From Diplolepis rosae (lineage: Eukaryota; Arthropoda; Insecta; Hymenoptera; Diplolepididae), in NCBI GenBank assembly GCA_030998225.1, contig JAPYXD010000752.1, positions 16,942,501 to 17,006,500 of the forward strand: 64,000 bases of DNA. Reading direction: 5' to 3'. Both the position numbers and the translations under genes were made by a program. Numbering within the stretch: position 1 is the stretch's first letter; each line of letters begins with the position of its first letter. Positions 1 through 10,739 of the stretch are shown piece by piece. The notes under the pieces were generated by a model, which saw only the letters and a list, made by a program, of their open reading frames with translations, was not told the DNA's origin and did not search any database.

Positions 1-640
1 AAATGTTGTTTGTTGATTGAAATTTGGCATCCGTCCGGAAATCCCTGGTCATGTCCTCATTTTAGGGCTTGTGTAAGTTGTCCTGCAGGATTTTTAACTT
101 TGTCTGGGGTTTTGCCCGGATTTTTCAAATGATAAAATTTTATTTTTTAATCAACTTTTGGATGCTTTTTTGTACAAACTTTTATCATTCAATGCCATCT
201 AACGATTTCTTCGTCAATAGGCAAGTCTCAATATCTCAAAAATAGTCTTTCAACTCAATAGATTATTAATTAAAATGCATCAGGGTTCAAAAATAAAAAT
301 ATAAGATGTTAAGCGTTGATAAGATTCGATAAAATAGTCACTTTTCTGTCCTATCTTGTCCTTATTGTCAAACTTTTCTGTCCTACTTTGTCCTCCTTTT
401 TAAATAAAATTTTGTCCTACTCTGTCCTCACCTTTCAAACCTTTTTGTCCTACTTTTCGAAAATCAATTATGGTCACCCTAGGTCTAGTGATGTCCGCAA
501 TGTCATCAAAAACCTGAAAATCCCCTTTTGTCTAATAATGAAATATTGAATGGCAAATTGAGCCCGGTCGGTAAGCATGTTTTCTTAGTTCACCGAGAAA
601 AAGTATCGAGGGAACTTTAGAGTTGAAAAAACTTCCAATG
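1..640. other. AT-rich flank without a recognised gene
   Basis: I see no coding exon, RNA gene or complete mobile element in this stretch. It contains a small pyrimidine-rich tandem repeat, described separately. Short open frames here have no recognisable motif. Confidence 0.5.
341..458. repeat. degenerate ~30-bp pyrimidine-rich tandem repeat
   Basis: Four imperfect iterations of a unit resembling CTTTTCTGTCCTACTTTGTC follow one another, starting near 341, 373, 410 and 441. The strand bias, with almost no purines, keeps one frame open and explains the short open frame over the repeat. No function is implied. Confidence 0.6.
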
Positions 641-664
641 AGAAGTACATTAAAGATTTCTGGA

Positions 665-1005
665 ATACAAAACTCTTGAAACTCTCAGAAATAAGATTTT
701 GAAATTTTTTTGAAAACTTTGAAGTGCCATAGTTTTTTGAATTTTAATTTTAGAACAAAATATATTGAGACTTATTTGTAGAACTATTTGAGAAGAATAC
801 AGAACTCTCAACAGGACTCTTGGAACTGTTGAAAATGAGATTTACAAAAATTATTCGAATTCGAAACTACCATAGTTTCATGAATTTTAATTTCAGAATA
901 AAATGTATTTGGACTTATTTTTAGAACTATCTGAGAAGAATCCAGAACTGTAAACAGAACTCTTGGATCTCTAAGAAATGAGCTTTCATTTGGAAAGGAT
1001 TAATC
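665..1005. repeat. 144-bp tandem repeat, about 2.3 copies
   Basis: The motif ACTCTTG recurs at about 672, 816 and 959. Between these points the sequences align, sharing the segments TGAATTTTAATTT, GACTTATTT and AGAAGAAT. The period is 143-144 bp. There is no coding potential. Confidence 0.7.
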
Positions 1006-1649
1006 TGATTGGAAAATATTATTCATATTATAATTAATATTCAATATTATATTATAATCTATGTTCTCAAGATATTGCCAATATTACTAATAATAGAATT
1101 TTTTGTTTTTTTGTTTTATTTCGAATAGTCTATCTAATCCTTCTTTAAAAATTCATAAAACAACATAAGTGCGTACATCCAATTTTAAATATAACATATA
1201 TATTCTTAATACTGATGATCTAAAGTTTCCTTACAATAATTTAATGTGCATAGGTTTAGTATATTTATAGTCCTAGCCAATGTGTCTTTGATCATTTCTC
1301 TTTTGAGATAACCGGACACTGAATTCTTAAATGCTCTCTAATTTCATCCGGAAGGAGAGTTTGCAGTCTATCTAGAATATAGATTACGTCCGGAAGCGTT
1401 TGCATAAAAAATTATGCTTCAGTTCTCGTTGATGGAAATTAACGGGGAGCTTTTTTACATTCAGATTATAAATTCAATAATTATAAAAAAACTAATTTCT
1501 ATAGTGTTTCCAGCTATTTTATTGATCAAAAATTTAGATTTGTATAGTTTTTTATTAAATACACAACATTTGGTATAGTTTGCAAAACTTCTGTCAGTAG
1601 TAGCGTTTATTCAAGACTAAGAATATCAATTCCACAAATCAATTCTTGT

Positions 1650-2130
1650 AAAAGTTATAAACGTCCAGAAAAACATTTTAGCTGGTTGAAAAAAATCATT
1701 TTGTAGACTATTTGCTTGGCTCAAAAAAGTGCTTTGGTTAGGTAAACTAAATTTTTGTTCACCAAAAGAAACTTGTTTTCTTGACTGAACCAAATCTTTT
1801 AATTGAACAGTTTTGTTAACTTTGATCAATATTTTGTCGACTACACAAAAGATTTTTGTTGAATCCACCAAATAAATTTGTTTTGGTTAGATCTACAAAG
1901 TTATTTAACAAAATCAAACATATGTTTGGTATGATTAAGAAAAATATTTGATAGAATCAACCGAATATTTTTAAGCAAAAAATTATGTCGGTGGGACAAT
2001 TAAACATTTCTTTATCCGCATAGTAATAAAGGTCTAATGCTGAACCAATTAAAACTGTTGATTCAAAAAAATATTTTTTTGGGTCAACTAAATTTTAATA
2101 ATAAAAAACAAACCTTTTTGACAAATTTTC
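1650..2130. repeat. AT-rich element built of iterated TTTGGTT/AACCAAA-like words
   Basis: The stretch is a series of short words of the type TTTGGTT, AACCAAA and TTTTGTT in both orientations. The style matches the repeats at 16.4, 23.2, 32.6, 38.3 and 45.5 kb. Ends are not clear. The open frames across it are low-complexity and are not considered genes. Confidence 0.4.
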
Positions 2131-2239
2131 TCATCTATTTAATATATATACTAAATAATGTGCTTAATACCTATAATATCTGTTCAGCTTACCAAGTTAT
2201 GAGAAATGTTCTATTTGATTTAGGATTAGTTTGATTTGA

Positions 2240-3840
2240 TTGGGTGAAGTTTCAATTCTACTAAAATGAAGTTAATTTTTACTAACTGATAAAGCAAAAA
2301 GTAATTTTTATTGTGTTTAATACCCTCTAAATGAAATTTTATAACATACTAGGAGGATATATTAGTTTTTCTGGAAAATTGATTTTTTTCAAAACTAAAC
2401 TTCTGTGAACAGAAAAGCAAATATTAACTTGTTTATTTTTCCTCATATTTCCCTCGTGACTCTATTATTGGACGGGTATACTACTGTGCTTACCTCCTTT
2501 TCATAAAACGAGAGGTCAGTTTCTGCAAACAAAGTAACAGCATCTACCAAGGTTTCATTTTCTAGTGAAAGCCTTTCTTCTATGATATGTCAACGTTTCA
2601 TGCTGCAACATAAAAAGGAAAAAAACCTGTTATTCAAACAAAATACTTTTTCAATTCACAGTTAACTACTGAAAATTCGATTCATTAGTAATCTTTAAAA
2701 TCGATTACGTTCTAAAATTTGCATAAACGTTTTCTATGAAAAATGAATTTTACATTAATCTTTTAAATTCTCTAATCAGAATAGAAGAATCGGGGTGTGA
2801 ATTAATTTTCTCCAAGGACAAAGAAATTAGTGACTGATTCTTGGCTACGTTCCAATCGAAAATTGAAATGAATCATCGTTTGCTTATTGCATAGGAAGTT
2901 TGAGATAATAAAAAAGTTTAAGAATTTGTAAAGGTGTCATATGCATAGGCACTGAGAGCGAGTCATACATCGATAATTATGGCGGAGTTTTGAGGAAAGA
3001 AATTGATTTTGCCTTAAAAAAATGGTCGTTTTTTCGATTCCAAATGGACAGTTTTCGTCCAATCAAAAATATCCTACGTCATTGTACAATAAAGCAAGTT
3101 TATAACACTCTGTTAAAATTTTAAGTCAATCGCGCGATTGGTGTCAGGACGGCACGGAAGGGTACAACCAATGTTTAAATTTTGGAAAGTGAGATATTAG
3201 TAGCTATAGGAATTTTTCATGACCCTTTTACGGTACACCTGGGCCCTCTATGGGTTATGATGTTGATGAATCAAACTCCCAGACTGACTTTTGGGATTCT
3301 ATGGTTCAGCTTTATTTTGCTGATAATGAAAAATGCAGAATTGATATGAAAGTTGATTTTATCATACTACAAATACGGATTATTTTAATAAGGTTAAGTG
3401 AAAAAATAACTTTTTACACCTGATTAATATTTAATTTACCTTATTCTTTATTGTTACTAACTGTCGATAATTTAGTTGATATTGTAGGAAATTTATCATA
3501 AATATTTTTTGTGATAAAAAGAATGAAGACCCTGCTTATTTTTTTTCGAATTGTTCAACAAAAAAACACACTCTGACAAAAAAAGTTCGTTAAGAGGCTT
3601 TTGTTTAAATGATTATTTGTTAAATATGATAAATAATAATTCAATTTTCTAATCTTCGACGGGTAGAAATATAGCTAATGAGATGCATACAAAGTCATTA
3701 CATTAGAGGCTAAGAGATTGGCTTGTTTGGTCAAAAGTCAACTTTGTCGATTAAATCAATTTTAGTAATATTATCATCAGTTTGAAGTTCAAAAATAAGT
3801 CGAAATTATGAGTGCGATAGGTTGTCAAAAATTTGATTAT
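2240..3840. other. intergenic, nothing recognised
   Basis: This is AT-rich sequence. The part at about 2930-3250 is slightly richer in GC and may be an old dispersed repeat, but I see no ends, no motif and no open frame of note. Confidence 0.4.
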
Positions 3841-3849
3841 TATTTCGTA

Positions 3850-4303
3850 AATATTTAAAGAATTTGAAAATCTTTCTGTGGAAAAAATGACGCTTTCGAC
3901 TGCGCTGGGATTCGAGCCCAGGTCTTTCGATTGCCGGTCGACTGCTCTAACCACTGAGCTACACAGGCGTCCGACATCTCTTTCTCCACAGGAAGATCTC
4001 CTTATACCGCCTAGTGGCTCAGCCTTGCGGCTGTAAATGATTTCAAATTAATTAGTTGAGTTTGAAATTTTTGTCACTGCCTACATTATCGGAGGATCAC
4101 TAGTCGCGTATCAGATAGGATGCGTTGTCGACAGGTGTCCTCGTAGACAATTTCAAACTCTTATATCGCAAATAATGCAAATAAATTCAATATTTAAAGA
4201 ATTTGAAAATCTTTCTGTGGAAAAAATGACGCTTTCGACTAGTGATCCTCCGATAATGTAGGCAGTGACAAAAATTTCAAACTCAACTAATTAATTTGAA
4301 ATT
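3850..4303. repeat. composite repeat: 52-bp direct repeats and 67-bp perfect inverted repeats
   Basis: Positions 3850-3901 recur directly at 4189-4240. Positions 4040-4106 recur as a perfect 67-bp inverted copy at 4236-4302. The inverted arm contains GATCCTCCGATAATGTAGG, and a diverged third copy lies at about 59470-59545. One direct-repeat copy adjoins the tRNA-like sequence at 3898-3968, which suggests a rearranged SINE-like unit. Confidence 0.7.
3898..3968 (-). tRNA. tRNA-Ala(GGC)-like cloverleaf, probably a SINE head or pseudogene
   Basis: On the minus strand the sequence folds as a tRNA. It has an acceptor GCCTGTG/CGCAGTC with one mismatch and one wobble, a D arm GCTC/GAGC, an anticodon stem of four pairs with loop CCGGCAA (anticodon GGC), and a perfect T stem CTGGG/CCCAG. 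Box A (TAGCTCAGTGG) and a near-consensus box B (GGCTCGAATCC) are present. Position 33 is C, whereas functional tRNAs have U. Close relatives occur four times at 47.7-48.7 kb, so a tRNA-derived repeat is more likely than a working tRNA gene. Confidence 0.45.
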
Positions 4304-4467
4304 ATTTCGTAAATTATATATTTCAAAAATTATTTTGAGATTAATCTACTCATGAAAGTCGCTCTCAGGTAGGGTCTTCTAGGAGGTAGCCCGACCTGAT
4401 AGCTTAGCTACTCGATCCACCAAGCGTCTCGGGCCGATTCTCCGTTCGAAGGCTCCCGGAGGAGAGG

Positions 4468-5028
4468 CTAGACTCTTCGCCTTCTAAGTGCAGGTGGGGG
4501 CGTGGCTGCCCCAAAATACTGACTCGAGTCCCTCAAAAACTTGGCGACGTGTAATTTCTTCGCCTCGTGGTAGGATAAGGGAGCGGGCGGAGGCAGTAGT
4601 TCTCGGACGGACTTCCGGGTAAATGCGGTGACTTCCTCGTCCGGTCGGCAGTCCCTGATCAAGCCGTGGTCCGGCTTACCAACCCCGTCTAGTTGCTCGG
4701 CGATAAACTCGGCCCTGTCAGTATTTGGGGGTACTGGGAATAGCGTCCGGCGAGCCCGGTGGTGGATGGCCCTCACGGTCCTGCGTATCCTCAATAGTTT
4801 TCTCGGTGAGATGGACCCAGGAGGGGCGACCGGCAGTCGGCCTTTTGGAGTACCCTGGATATGAGGTTCTTCCTCAGTGATGATGAAGGAACTGCTCGTG
4901 GTAGCGGCTTCCTGGTGGGGACGGTCGTCCTCGACCGTCGTGGCTTCAGCCGGGCACCGGGGAGGGTGCTCCTTGGTAGGCCGCCGGGCCTGACGTCGTG
5001 CTCGACGCTGCCTCGAGTTTAATGTCAT
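4468..5028 (-). CDS. basic, proline/arginine-rich ORF, possible gag remnant (186 aa)
   Basis: I do not recognise a domain. The N-terminal 20 residues are strongly basic, with repeated Arg-rich runs. The middle is rich in Thr, Ser and Pro. A segment around residues 75-100 (SPRKLLRIRRTVRAIHHRAR) is again basic. The C-terminus ends in Ala/Pro then RRRR. No CCHC knuckle is visible, so it is at most an N-terminal gag part. The frame is long only because this region is GC-rich, and the ATG lies about 150 bp downstream of the LTR-like block. It could also be a non-coding open frame. Confidence 0.3.
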   Translation of the reverse strand: MTLNSRQRRARRQARRPTKEHPPRCPAEATTVEDDRPHQEAATTSSSFIITEEEPHIQGTPKGRLPVAPPGSISPRKLLRIRRTVRAIHHRARRTLFPVPPNTDRAEFIAEQLDGVGKPDHGLIRDCRPDEEVTAFTRKSVRELLPPPAPLSYHEAKKLHVAKFLRDSSQYFGAATPPPALRRRRV

Positions 5029-5182
5029 CCGCGCTTAGACGAAAGGATCGCTCTCTCGAGGCCTTGGGTTCTAAGCACAGACTTCACGGCGACTCGGGGC
5101 CTCTACCGACGTCCAAAAGGTACGCCCCGAGGGGGCCTTGGGAGACGTCGAAGAGTGTCGAGAACCAAAATTTTCTTTCGTG

Positions 5183-5284
5183 AGTCTTTAAAAGGACTGA
5201 TGTCGCTTGATGAACGTATGTGTATATGTAGTCTTTAAAAGGACTTTTCTAGTTTCAATGATATAAGTAGTCCTCAAAAGGACT
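5183..5284. repeat. three iterated 16-bp palindromes AGTCYTYAAAAGGACT
   Basis: AGTCTTTAAAAGGACT occurs at 5183-5198 and 5230-5245, and AGTCCTCAAAAGGACT at 5269-5284. Each copy can form a short hairpin. Spacing is 47 and 39 bp. They lie between the promoter-like block and the ORF on the minus strand. Confidence 0.75.
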
Positions 5285-5676
5285 GGTATTGAATGGTTCT
5301 GGGTTGTACCCACGCCGAGGCGCAGGAAGAAGAACGACTGCTTGCTGGAGGAGCTGGTTTATTTGGATCTTTTCCCTGGCTGGATCAGAGAGTGGAAGTC
5401 GGTTAGCTCAACGTCGTGTATCTCGAGAACGTGAGACCAAGTGAAGTGAGGCGTGCGTTGGAGCGGTATATATGTATTCTCAGTGTTAGAGCGAGCAGCC
5501 AATCAGCGACTCTGGTAGTGGCGCTGTGTCCACGTACCCTATTGGTGGATTGCGCGCACCAATCCCTGATGAGCCAAGGATTTCCCCCTCTCTAAAATTC
5601 GAGCCAATCACGTCATTCGACTATGTGATTCTACCGAGAGCGGCAGGTCAGCGGTACGCTCTCTGATCCAGCTACA
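5186..5676 (-). promoter_or_regulatory. LTR-like promoter block with CCAAT boxes and TATA
   Basis: On the minus strand, from 5676 downward, four ATTGG/CCAAT elements occur near 5603, 5561, 5541 and 5502. They are followed by a TATA-like ATACATATATACC near 5466-5480. An AATAAA lies near 5360, consistent with a poly(A) signal in an LTR R region. The leader then holds three 16-bp near-palindromes (5183-5198, 5230-5245, 5269-5284). The LTR reading rests on this order and on the TG start, and the 3' end of the LTR is not fixed. Confidence 0.45.
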
Positions 5677-5789
5677 ATAACTTTTTAATTATATCTAATA
5701 CTATTCCTATTTTGCGCTGGAAAAAGACCAACTGGAAAATTGAGCCAACTTCCTCGAGTTGCAACTCACTACCAGTTATTTAAAAAGAA

Positions 5790-6325
5790 GATGAGTCAAA
5801 ACGATTTTGCATTGACCTTTGCAAGCTGAATGGAGTCACCATAGACGTAGCACAGCCCCTGCCAGTTATCCATGAGACGTTAAAAGACATAGGCCAAGCT
5901 ATAAAATATTTCCCTTGATCTAGTTGGAAAGCAGTTACTGGCATGTACCATTTCACCTAAATTTACGGAGGTACACTGCTTTTACCACCCCCAATGTCGG
6001 GCAATACCAATTTCTGGTGATGCCATTTGGTCTAAAACACGCAACTGTCCCACCAAAATCTTATGAAAAAAGTGTTAAGCATTTACTGGCGAGAGTTCAA
6101 CGTAGCATACTTGGACGACATAATCGTTTGGTTCGGTAATGTTCAGGAACGTCTGGTACACCTCGCCCTGGTTTTCGAGAAATTAGACTTTAATGGAATA
6201 ACGTACAATCCAAAAAATTTTTTGAAAACGGACGCCAGGGTTCGATGCATCATCGCCTACGTCAGTTCCTAGGGGTGAATGTGCGTAGGGACTAAGAATT
6301 GTACTTAATTGCCACCCAAGCAGAA
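5790..6325 (+). pseudogene. Ty3/Gypsy reverse transcriptase fragment, frameshifted
   Basis: Three + strand frames together cover the reverse transcriptase core. The first, from about 5803, reads RFCIDLCKLNG and PLPVIHETL and then meets a stop. The second (5924-6060) holds YTAFTTPNVGQYQFLVMPFG. The third (6063-6272) holds the catalytic YLDDII motif followed by the usual connection region. These motifs are typical of Ty3/Gypsy pol. No intact integrase or RNase H is visible, and the 6328-9508 element begins just after it. At least two frameshifts and one stop make it a relic. Confidence 0.8.
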
Positions 6326-7290
6326 ATCATGAAACTCTGCCGACTGTGACGATCGGTTAAATGTTAGTCCGATGTAGGAGATCGACTGTTGATTTCCAAC
6401 GTTGGTACAATGTTGGAAAACAATTGGCCCAACCTTATTCCGACTGTGGAAAAAGTAATTTTCCGATAGTTGATTTCTGAGGTCTAGCCAGTGTCTATTC
6501 AGCCCCAGTAGTCGACTGTAAAATACCAGAGTTTGTACAATGTTGGATGTACAACAGGCCCAACCTTCTTCCGACTGTGGAAAAAGTAATTTTCCAGAAG
6601 TAAATTAACAAGGTCCACCCAGTGTCTAATCGACTCTGATAATTAACACTGTAAAATACCAGTGTTTGTACAAAGTTGATTCGACACTGGTACACCCTGA
6701 AAAAAGTTTATTGATAGTGAAGTTAGGTTCCTTTCAGAATGCATCCATTGAAATTAAGCAGATTTCTCTTGTCTATCAGCAGAATCGTTTTACTGTTATT
6801 GTAGTATTGATAATGACCGATTTCATATTGGCATTTGTCAAAGTTGGGGTTGTGTACATTTTTAATATTTATTTTAGATAGATTATATCACACAATTTGT
6901 TTTCTTTTATCCTCGAATTTATTTATTTTTGCACGAGAAAGGATTTCATTTCAAGAACAAAGGAAATACTTTAACAGTAAAAGGTTAGCATTTGAAACGA
7001 TAATCGTTCAACTGCTAAAGGATTTCCTTTCATGCCAATTTTGAATGGAAAATCCTTTAATAATGGAGGGAATCGTTTGAGAGTCAATAGTCTGTTTTTA
7101 GATTTAATAATAAAGTATATAATGAGTATTTTAGAAACGTTGACGGCCAGCGTTGAAAATATGTTGGTTACCCGTATTGATACAACGTTGGAAACTGGTA
7201 TTGTACCAACGCAGTACATCGTTATCATTTCGATTGTCCGCCGACAGTCGGAAGTTGGTATCCAACGTTGGAACGACGTTGGTCCGATTG

Positions 7291-8020
7291 TTAAGGGGGT
7301 CCACCTGTGTAAAATTTTCGAAAAATCGATTTTTTTTTTGACATTTTTTGCATCTTTAAGATATGACTAATGATGTCCTTAAGCAATTTTCATGAATTCA
7401 ACCTAATTAAAGTGTGACAGGGCGCCAAATGTGAGTCTACAATACAAAGTTCTGTTGTGTTTCAAAAATTTAAGCGCGTTTTTCTAGAAACCATGTTTTT
7501 GAAATTTGTGGGCAGGATTGAAAAAAAATCTACTTAACAGATTGACTTGAAATTTTAACTGACTCATTTATAGAGATAACTGAAGGTACCCACGTTGTGG
7601 TTTTTTGAAATCTTTTTTTTTTAAATTTTACAGCATATATTATATCGAAAACAGCATGAAAATGATTAATTTTTATGAAAAGTACTGCCATTTCTTCAAT
7701 TTTTAAAATTTCGTCAAAATGCTACGTCAGTACCTCGACAACATAAACAGAAATAATATTTTTTTTACTTTTTGTGTTTTAGATAACTGGTTCGAGCGGA
7801 ATCTTGCCCACAATTTCGGTATTTCATTTTGAAGGGGTTACTTTCACTGCCCTTAATGAATACAAGCCTTCGGATTACACTATTGGAAAAATTTACTATT
7901 ATAATAAAACCACAAACCTTCAAAATAACGATAAACTTATTCTCATTTTCGAATTAGTTCTAACAAACATTCCCGAAAAAGCGTTCGAAATACCGCCCTC
8001 GCATAGGTGGACCCCCTTAA
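7291..8020. mobile_element. TTAA-flanked MITE, piggyBac-like ends
   Basis: The element is bounded by TTAA at 7291-7294 and 8017-8020 with inverted termini GGGGGTCCACCT. The TTAA duplication is the hallmark of piggyBac-type transposition. The interior is AT-rich. A 115-codon open frame (7804-8151) runs through its right end into flanking DNA and has no family motif, so I treat it as incidental. The terminal word GGGGGTC also starts the TTAA element at 40481-41178. Confidence 0.7.
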
Positions 8021-8375
8021 TTTCTGCTTGGGCATGTTTAGTATCTAAAGTAATTCTTGATAGGGTTGGACTAGGAGCTGGAATGATTTACAAGTTTTTT
8101 TCTCCTCTTTTTCCCTATATTTTCATTCTCGCATTGTTTTATGTATACTAAGCAACGGTGAACTGGGGGAGGAAGGAATGAATATACGCCAGTGCCCGGT
8201 ATATTACTCGGCGCTATGCACGATCACAGTTTTCTGAGGTTATCATGCCACGAAAAGTTTAGATTGAAACTAATCCAGGTACTGCTTTACGGTCTTCCCC
8301 AAAGTAGAGCCAGTAGGACCTCCTCGATTACGACCATTGCTGACTAATCACCACAGCTACTACCCATTCTGCAAA

Positions 8376-9259
8376 TAAAGTGTGATCAAATTGGAGGTAC
8401 TTTTTTCAACAGGGTTTTATTGACATGTCACGCGTGACTACTGTCAAACTAAATACACAATTTTATTCATTTATTATTGACATTTCATCATGGAAAGACT
8501 TACGCCTTATCAGCGTTTACAAATCGTACAATTATATTACGAAAATCGACGCTCTGTGAAAAGTGTTTATCGTGCGCTCAGGTCAATTTATGGTGTACAT
8601 AATCGTCCTACCGAACGCACTATTCGGCATACCATCGGCAAACTCGAGAATAATTTAACATTATTGGATGATACTCGACCGATTAGACCACGTACAGCCC
8701 GAACTGTAGAGAATATTGCAGCTGTAAATGAGAGTTTTGCCGAAGACCCGGAAGAATCAATTCGGCGCCGATCTCAACAACTTGGCCTATCTTATGGCAC
8801 TACTTGGGCGATTTTTGATGCCGGAAATTGAAGCCCGTAATCTCCACGACATTTGGTTCCAACAAGACGGCGCTACATGTCATACAGCCCGTGAAACAAT
8901 GGATTTACTGCGTAGTTGTTTCAGTATATCACACCTTTGGACTTTTATTTGTGGGGATATGTAAAGTCTAAATGTTTTGTGGATAAACCAGCTGCATACT
9001 ATTGAGGCATTGGAAGCCAACATTACTGAAGTTATTAGCGAGATACCGACCGAAGTCCTCGAGCGAGTCATTCAAAAATGGTGTTTACGGATGGACGAAT
9101 TGAAGCGCAGTTGCGGACAACATTTAAAAGGAGTTATCTTTAAAAAATAAATGTCGTGAATGGTTCTACACAAAAATAAAAAAGATTGCCCTATCAAATT
9201 GAATTTTTGTTGTTTTATTTCAATTTAAAATCCTATACCTCTAAATTGATCACCCTTTA
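8376..9259 (+). mobile_element. Tc1/mariner-superfamily deletion derivative
   Basis: Inverted termini TAAAGTGTGATCAAATTGGA (from 8376) and the complement of TCCTATACCTCTAAATTGATCACCCTTTA-like sequence (to 9259) are flanked by TA. Size is 884 bp. The interior encodes the two ends of a transposase but lacks the central catalytic part. It belongs to the same general type as the element at 46903-47667. Confidence 0.85.
8490..9150 (+). pseudogene. Tc1-like transposase with internal deletion
   Basis: The first 113 codons (MERLTPYQRLQIVQLYYENR onward) form an N-terminal helix-turn-helix DNA-binding domain, including RTIRHTIGKLE and the second HTH around RRRSQQLGLSYGTTW. The frame then jumps to the C-terminal half: WFQQDGATCHTAR carries the second catalytic Asp. 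A shifted frame carries PLDFYLWGYVKSK and the C-terminal tail up to the stop near 9150. The first catalytic Asp region and the segment before WFQQDG are missing. It cannot encode an active enzyme. Confidence 0.85.
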
Positions 9260-9509
9260 CCTCTTGATGTCTTAGACCATGTTTTACACAATCGGAAGAA
9301 AGTTGGGCCTGTTGTACACGCAACGTTGTACAAACGTACAAACACTGGATAGACCTTGTACATCCACTGTCGGAAAATTACTTTTTTCACAAACGGAATA
9401 AAGTTGGGCCAATTGTTTCCCAACATTGTACCAACGTTGGTAATCAACAGTCGATCTCCTACTTTCGTCCAACTTTTAATCGATCGTCATAGTTGGCAGA
9501 GTGTCATGG

Positions 9510-9990
9510 TTTTTTCTTGGATAACTAGTTTTAGTTTCAAATTGTATAATATGTTTAATCTGAACTGAATTTATGGGTTTTGTATATTTTATTTTGCCAA
9601 CAAATACTATCACACGCTTATTCTACCAGCTAAAATGCACAAAAAACTAAAGGCTGAATAAATAGGTTCATTGTATATTTAAATTGATGACCAATAAATA
9701 AACTTTATAAGTGTAAAAAAATGAAACAATTGATTCAAATTTCTGTGAATTGCGTTTCTCAAAATTTACGATTAGAGGTTTCTTAATCTGCAGTTTTATA
9801 TGAAAACGATTACATCGAAACATTGTTGAATTGCGTTAAGGACTTTTCAATCGTATATTTGTCTCAATGACGTTGAATCGTAGTTTTACCATTAATTGAC
9901 ACAGTCCATAAAATTTGAATCGTTAAGATACGTTTCGTGAATTGTTCATCTTAATTGTGAAACTACGATCAACATCAGTGAAACAAATTT
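9510..9990. other. no gene seen
   Basis: This is AT-rich spacer between the long-inverted-repeat element and the P-element-like fragment. Nothing is recognised. Confidence 0.4.
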
Positions 9991-10014
9991 TTACGAATGG
10001 AAGAAGCGTAAAAA

Positions 10015-10700
10015 CAATTCAACAAAGTCATGATACAAGTGGGATTCCCCTACTTGATACTCGGTCTCCTCAACCAAGATTGTGTGGAGAACCACTTTGG
10101 GAGAATTCGAAGCTTCAGTCACCGCTTCGTTCGCTTGAACTGCATCCAAACTGAAAGAATTCTGAAAGCTGTGCTGATCAACAGTGTGACCTTACATCAC
10201 TCAATTGGAAGTAACTGCCTAAACGATTTGGGGAAAAATTTGTGTGCTCTGAAAACGTTAATCGATGCCGAGGAATAAGAAATTCGTCCGGAAAACTATT
10301 CCGAAAATGAGGAGCCAGAGCACCCTCCTCAGGGTCATATTCGGAGCACTAGATTCAGCTTCCAGGCACATCGGCGCGATATTTTCTTCTCCGCACGACC
10401 AATGTTGTCGCTAAATATTACAAAAGGTTGTAAACAGTGCAGCACAGTTTTTTCGGAAATGATTGTCAGAGCAGCTGAATGAATATAGGAAAGGATGCGA
10501 TGTATTACATCGAACGTGACTACTTAAGAGCTATAAGCGGTGTTTTCCGCAAGCAGCCCTTCATGTGCTTTCGTAGGAACATTATTGCGACCTTCATAGA
10601 ATTCTTAAGATAGAGGATAGACTTCGAGTCGATGACGGGCAGAGAACACAAGGGTTTACTCTCGAATCTAAAAAGCACCTCGTCAAATGTTTAAAGACTC
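10015..10700 (+). pseudogene. P-element/THAP9-like transposase C-terminal fragment (putative)
   Basis: The frame 10030-10278 contains LLNQDCVENHFGRIRS followed by ERILKAVLINSV. This resembles the conserved NQDxxENFFGxIR motif and following helix of the P-element transposase C-terminal domain. Downstream (10330-10700) the reading is broken by stops, though CKQCSTVF-like and YIERDYLRAIS-like segments remain. No THAP zinc finger or RNase-H-like core is seen upstream. The fragment is short, so I hold this with moderate confidence. Confidence 0.5.
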
Positions 10701-10739
10701 ACTCACGAATGCAGGGAACAAATAAACAGTAAGTGATAA

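Larger units (their letters stand above)
4350..5680 (-). mobile_element. GC-rich LTR/gag-like retroelement fragment (putative)
   Basis: This is an island of clearly higher GC in an AT-rich window. Read on the minus strand it has a promoter-like block starting TGTAGCTGGATC at 5676, a leader, and an open frame of 186 codons at 5028-4468. The layout of promoter, AATAAA, leader and basic proline-rich ORF suggests a 5' LTR with a truncated gag. No second LTR, protease or reverse transcriptase follows, so the assignment is inferred. A non-autonomous LTR element is an alternative. Confidence 0.45.
6328..9508. mobile_element. 3.2-kb long-inverted-repeat element with nested insertions
   Basis: About 230 bp at the left (from CATGAAACTCTGCC at 6328) is repeated in inverse orientation at the right, ending at 9508. 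Shared segments include GGAGATCGACTGTTGATT, GGTACAATGTTGG and CAATTGGCCCAAC. The left arm also carries a tandem repeat of about 131 bp (GGCCCAACCTT at about 6426 and 6557). The palindrome CCAACGTTGG recurs at 6396-6405, 7178-7290 and in the right arm. Two elements are inserted inside it, at 7291-8020 and 8376-9259. No transposase of its own is visible. Confidence 0.75.

Noticed and set aside
7804..8151. 115-codon open frame with a hydrophobic C-terminus
   Set aside because: It crosses the right border of the TTAA MITE into unrelated DNA and has no start context, splice signal or family motif.
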